From CAZHJK01 sp964533275 (GTDB taxonomy: Bacteria > Bacillota > Clostridia > Eubacteriales > Garciellaceae), in contig CAZHJK010000019.1 of assembly GCA_964533275.1 (NCBI GenBank), forward strand, positions 1-53,267: DNA of 53,267 bases, given 5' to 3'. Each line of letters begins with the position of its first letter. The stretch's first letter is position 1. The position numbers were made by a program, and so were the translations under genes. The notes beneath the pieces were generated by a model that had not been told where the DNA came from, searched no databases, and worked only from the letters and a program-made list of their open reading frames with translations. Below are positions 53,001 through 53,267 of this stretch, one piece after another.

Positions 53001-53134
53001 TAGAATACAAAGGGTTCTTTCCCCTCGCGATTCTCAATGGTCTTATTTAAGATGTCTACTTCCTTCCAAAAATCAGAAATTTCTTTTTCATTATGGGCAA
53101 TGGGTTTATTAGATAACTCTTTAAATTTTGCCAT
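50033..53134 (-). CDS. ileS: Isoleucyl-tRNA synthetase, type 2 (IleS2)
   Basis: A class I synthetase of 1033 residues. The first signature, normally HxGH, reads G56-I-H-H59 in ANGKPGIHHVIART; KMSKSKGNTVDP is intact. The CP1 editing domain is present (WTTTPWTLAANVAL), as are zinc-type CPRC and CDEC/CDKC motifs in the middle. The C-terminal 200 residues lack the zinc finger of bacterial type 1 and match the DUF5915-type end of the eukaryote-like, mupirocin-resistant type 2. The ribosome site is weak (AAAGGG, 13 bases before the ATG). No T-box is seen in the 133 bases upstream that are in view. Confidence 0.96.
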   Translation of the reverse strand: MAKFKELSNKPIAHNEKEISDFWKEVDILNKTIENREGKEPFVFYEGPPTANGKPGIHHVIARTLKDTVCKHRAMQGYQVKRKAGWDTHGLPVEIEVEKQLNLSNKQEIEEYGIAEFNEKCRESVFSYERQWREMTERMAYFVDMDNPYITLDNNYIESIWWILDKFNKEGYIYEGHKILPYCPRCGTGLASHEVAQGYKEIKSNTVISAFKRKDMDEYFLVWTTTPWTLAANVALCVHPEVTYVKVKSQGNVFILAKALADKVLGEGYEIIEELKGVDLEHVEYEQLMPFVQPDKKAFFVTLADFVTTEDGTGIVHIAPAFGEDDYQVGRKYDLPVLQPVNEEGKYITTPWKGQFVMDADVAIIKWLHSEGKLFKKEKMAHNYPHCWRCSTPLLYYAKPSWYIEMTRLKDKLVENNNSVDWYPDYVGEKRFGNWLENVNDWAVSRTRYWGTPLNIWRCDECGELSSIGSRKELVDRAIEDIDESIELHRPHVDNVHIKCDKCNGTMTRVKEVIDCWFDSGSMPFAQHHYPFENKEIFEEQFPADYICEGIDQTRGWFYSLMAISTFVMGVSPYKQVLVNDLILDKDGQKMSKSKGNTVDPFELFDKYGADALRWYLLYVSPVWTPTRFDIEGLKEVQSKFFGTLRNVYTFFVLYANTDEVDPRDFFVEYNKRPEIDRWILSKYNNLVKEVDAELAIFDLNRTVRKIQHFINEDLSNWYIRRNRRRFWASDLTDDKKAVYNTTYEVLEGISRLIAPFAPYISEEIYKNLTDKLSVHTADYPVYNDKLIDEKVEERMDLVRDLVGLGRAARAQEQIKVRQPIQKVLIDGKYEDLISDLVPLIKEELNLKEVVFEKDLSKFMDYSLKPNFKVAGSILGPKIKSLGKALSQLDASEVVPKLEAGENLYLNLDGEEVEIKKDYVLINISAKEGFMVQMENNLFVILDTTLTQELVEEGFAREFVSKVQQMRKNENFEVMDNINIYYNGDEEITQAIEKYDEYIKQETLAVSIEKVEDSNLEQQNLNDHSTGIRVEKI

Positions 53135-53216
53135 TTTTCATTCAACCCTTTCTATTCTTCATACGAAGCGTGCATAAACACACGCACTTGTGAAGTAGTA
53201 AAGTTAATATATATCA

Positions 53217-53241
53217 AAACTACCCGCTTAGCGGGTAGTTT
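53217..53241. terminator. Hairpin upstream of ileS
   Basis: AAACTACCCGC and GCGGGTAGTTT form an 11-pair stem with a three-base loop. On the minus strand it is followed by T-GATAT only, so it is a modest terminator, either of the gene beyond the window or of an ileS leader. Confidence 0.6.
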
Positions 53242-53267
53242 GTTCAGCCCTATAAGGGCATGTTACA

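Noticed and set aside
53135..53267. Possible T-box leader for ileS
   Set aside because: There is an 11-pair hairpin, but no GGGTGGTACCACG-type T-box or Stem I motif in the bases available. The leader may simply extend beyond the window.

Overview
The window is a stretch of chromosome from a low-GC, anaerobic, probably spore-forming Clostridia-class Firmicute, of the Tissierellales/Alkaliphilus type. The signs are AT-rich intergenic DNA, strong AGGAGG ribosome sites with some TTG starts, two T-box leaders, a catalytic CO dehydrogenase, a superoxide reductase beside a thiol peroxidase, a three-subunit molybdenum hydroxylase, a GerMN-domain lipoprotein and a DUF401 permease. It is ordinary chromosome: I see no prophage, transposase, tRNA, rRNA or CRISPR array. 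Several families of small palindromic repeats do sit between genes.

Layout. 1-7.3 kb: the tail of an unknown gene, thiol peroxidase, two paralogous EamA exporters around a YaaR-like gene, a patatin-like lipase, then cardiolipin synthase, an AI-2E permease and a DedA protein on the minus strand. 7.7-12.8 kb: an OmpR-type two-component pair, a GerMN lipoprotein, MogA, a ROK sugar kinase and LspA. 12.8-16.9 kb: the molybdenum hydroxylase operon (FAD, Fe-S, Mo subunits) behind a structured leader with a terminator-like hairpin. 16.9-24.7 kb: nagA-tkt, marR-MATE with a palindromic operator pair, an RlmL-type methyltransferase, and tyrS with a tyrosine T-box. 25.2-33 kb: superoxide reductase, a second two-component pair divergent from a secreted DUF2680 protein, a solitary cooS, then MFS-GDPD with a probable 31-residue coupled ORF.

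33.2-40.2 kb: a dicarboxylate/amino-acid symporter, then ilvBNCD behind an isoleucine-type T-box. The four ilv genes lie between two inverted copies of a structured repeat of about 135 bp or more. 40.2-46.8 kb: a NatAB-like ABC exporter, the copper operon csoR-copA-copZ (a MITE-like element lies between copA and copZ), and the ZIP transporter zupT. 47.2-53.2 kb: gnd, a DUF401 permease and ileS.

How the genes fit together. MogA could serve the nearby molybdenum hydroxylase. Tpx and superoxide reductase form an anaerobe's oxidative-stress set. CsoR, CopA and CopZ handle copper. The T-boxes tie tyrS and ilv expression to tRNA charging. The points most worth a second look are the swapped HIGH motif (GIHH) of a mupirocin-resistant-type IleS2, the CX2C D-cluster motif and 79-residue N-terminal extension of CooS, the KARI cofactor loop with both basic residues lost, the inverted structured repeats around ilvBNCD, and the leader RNA of the molybdenum hydroxylase operon.
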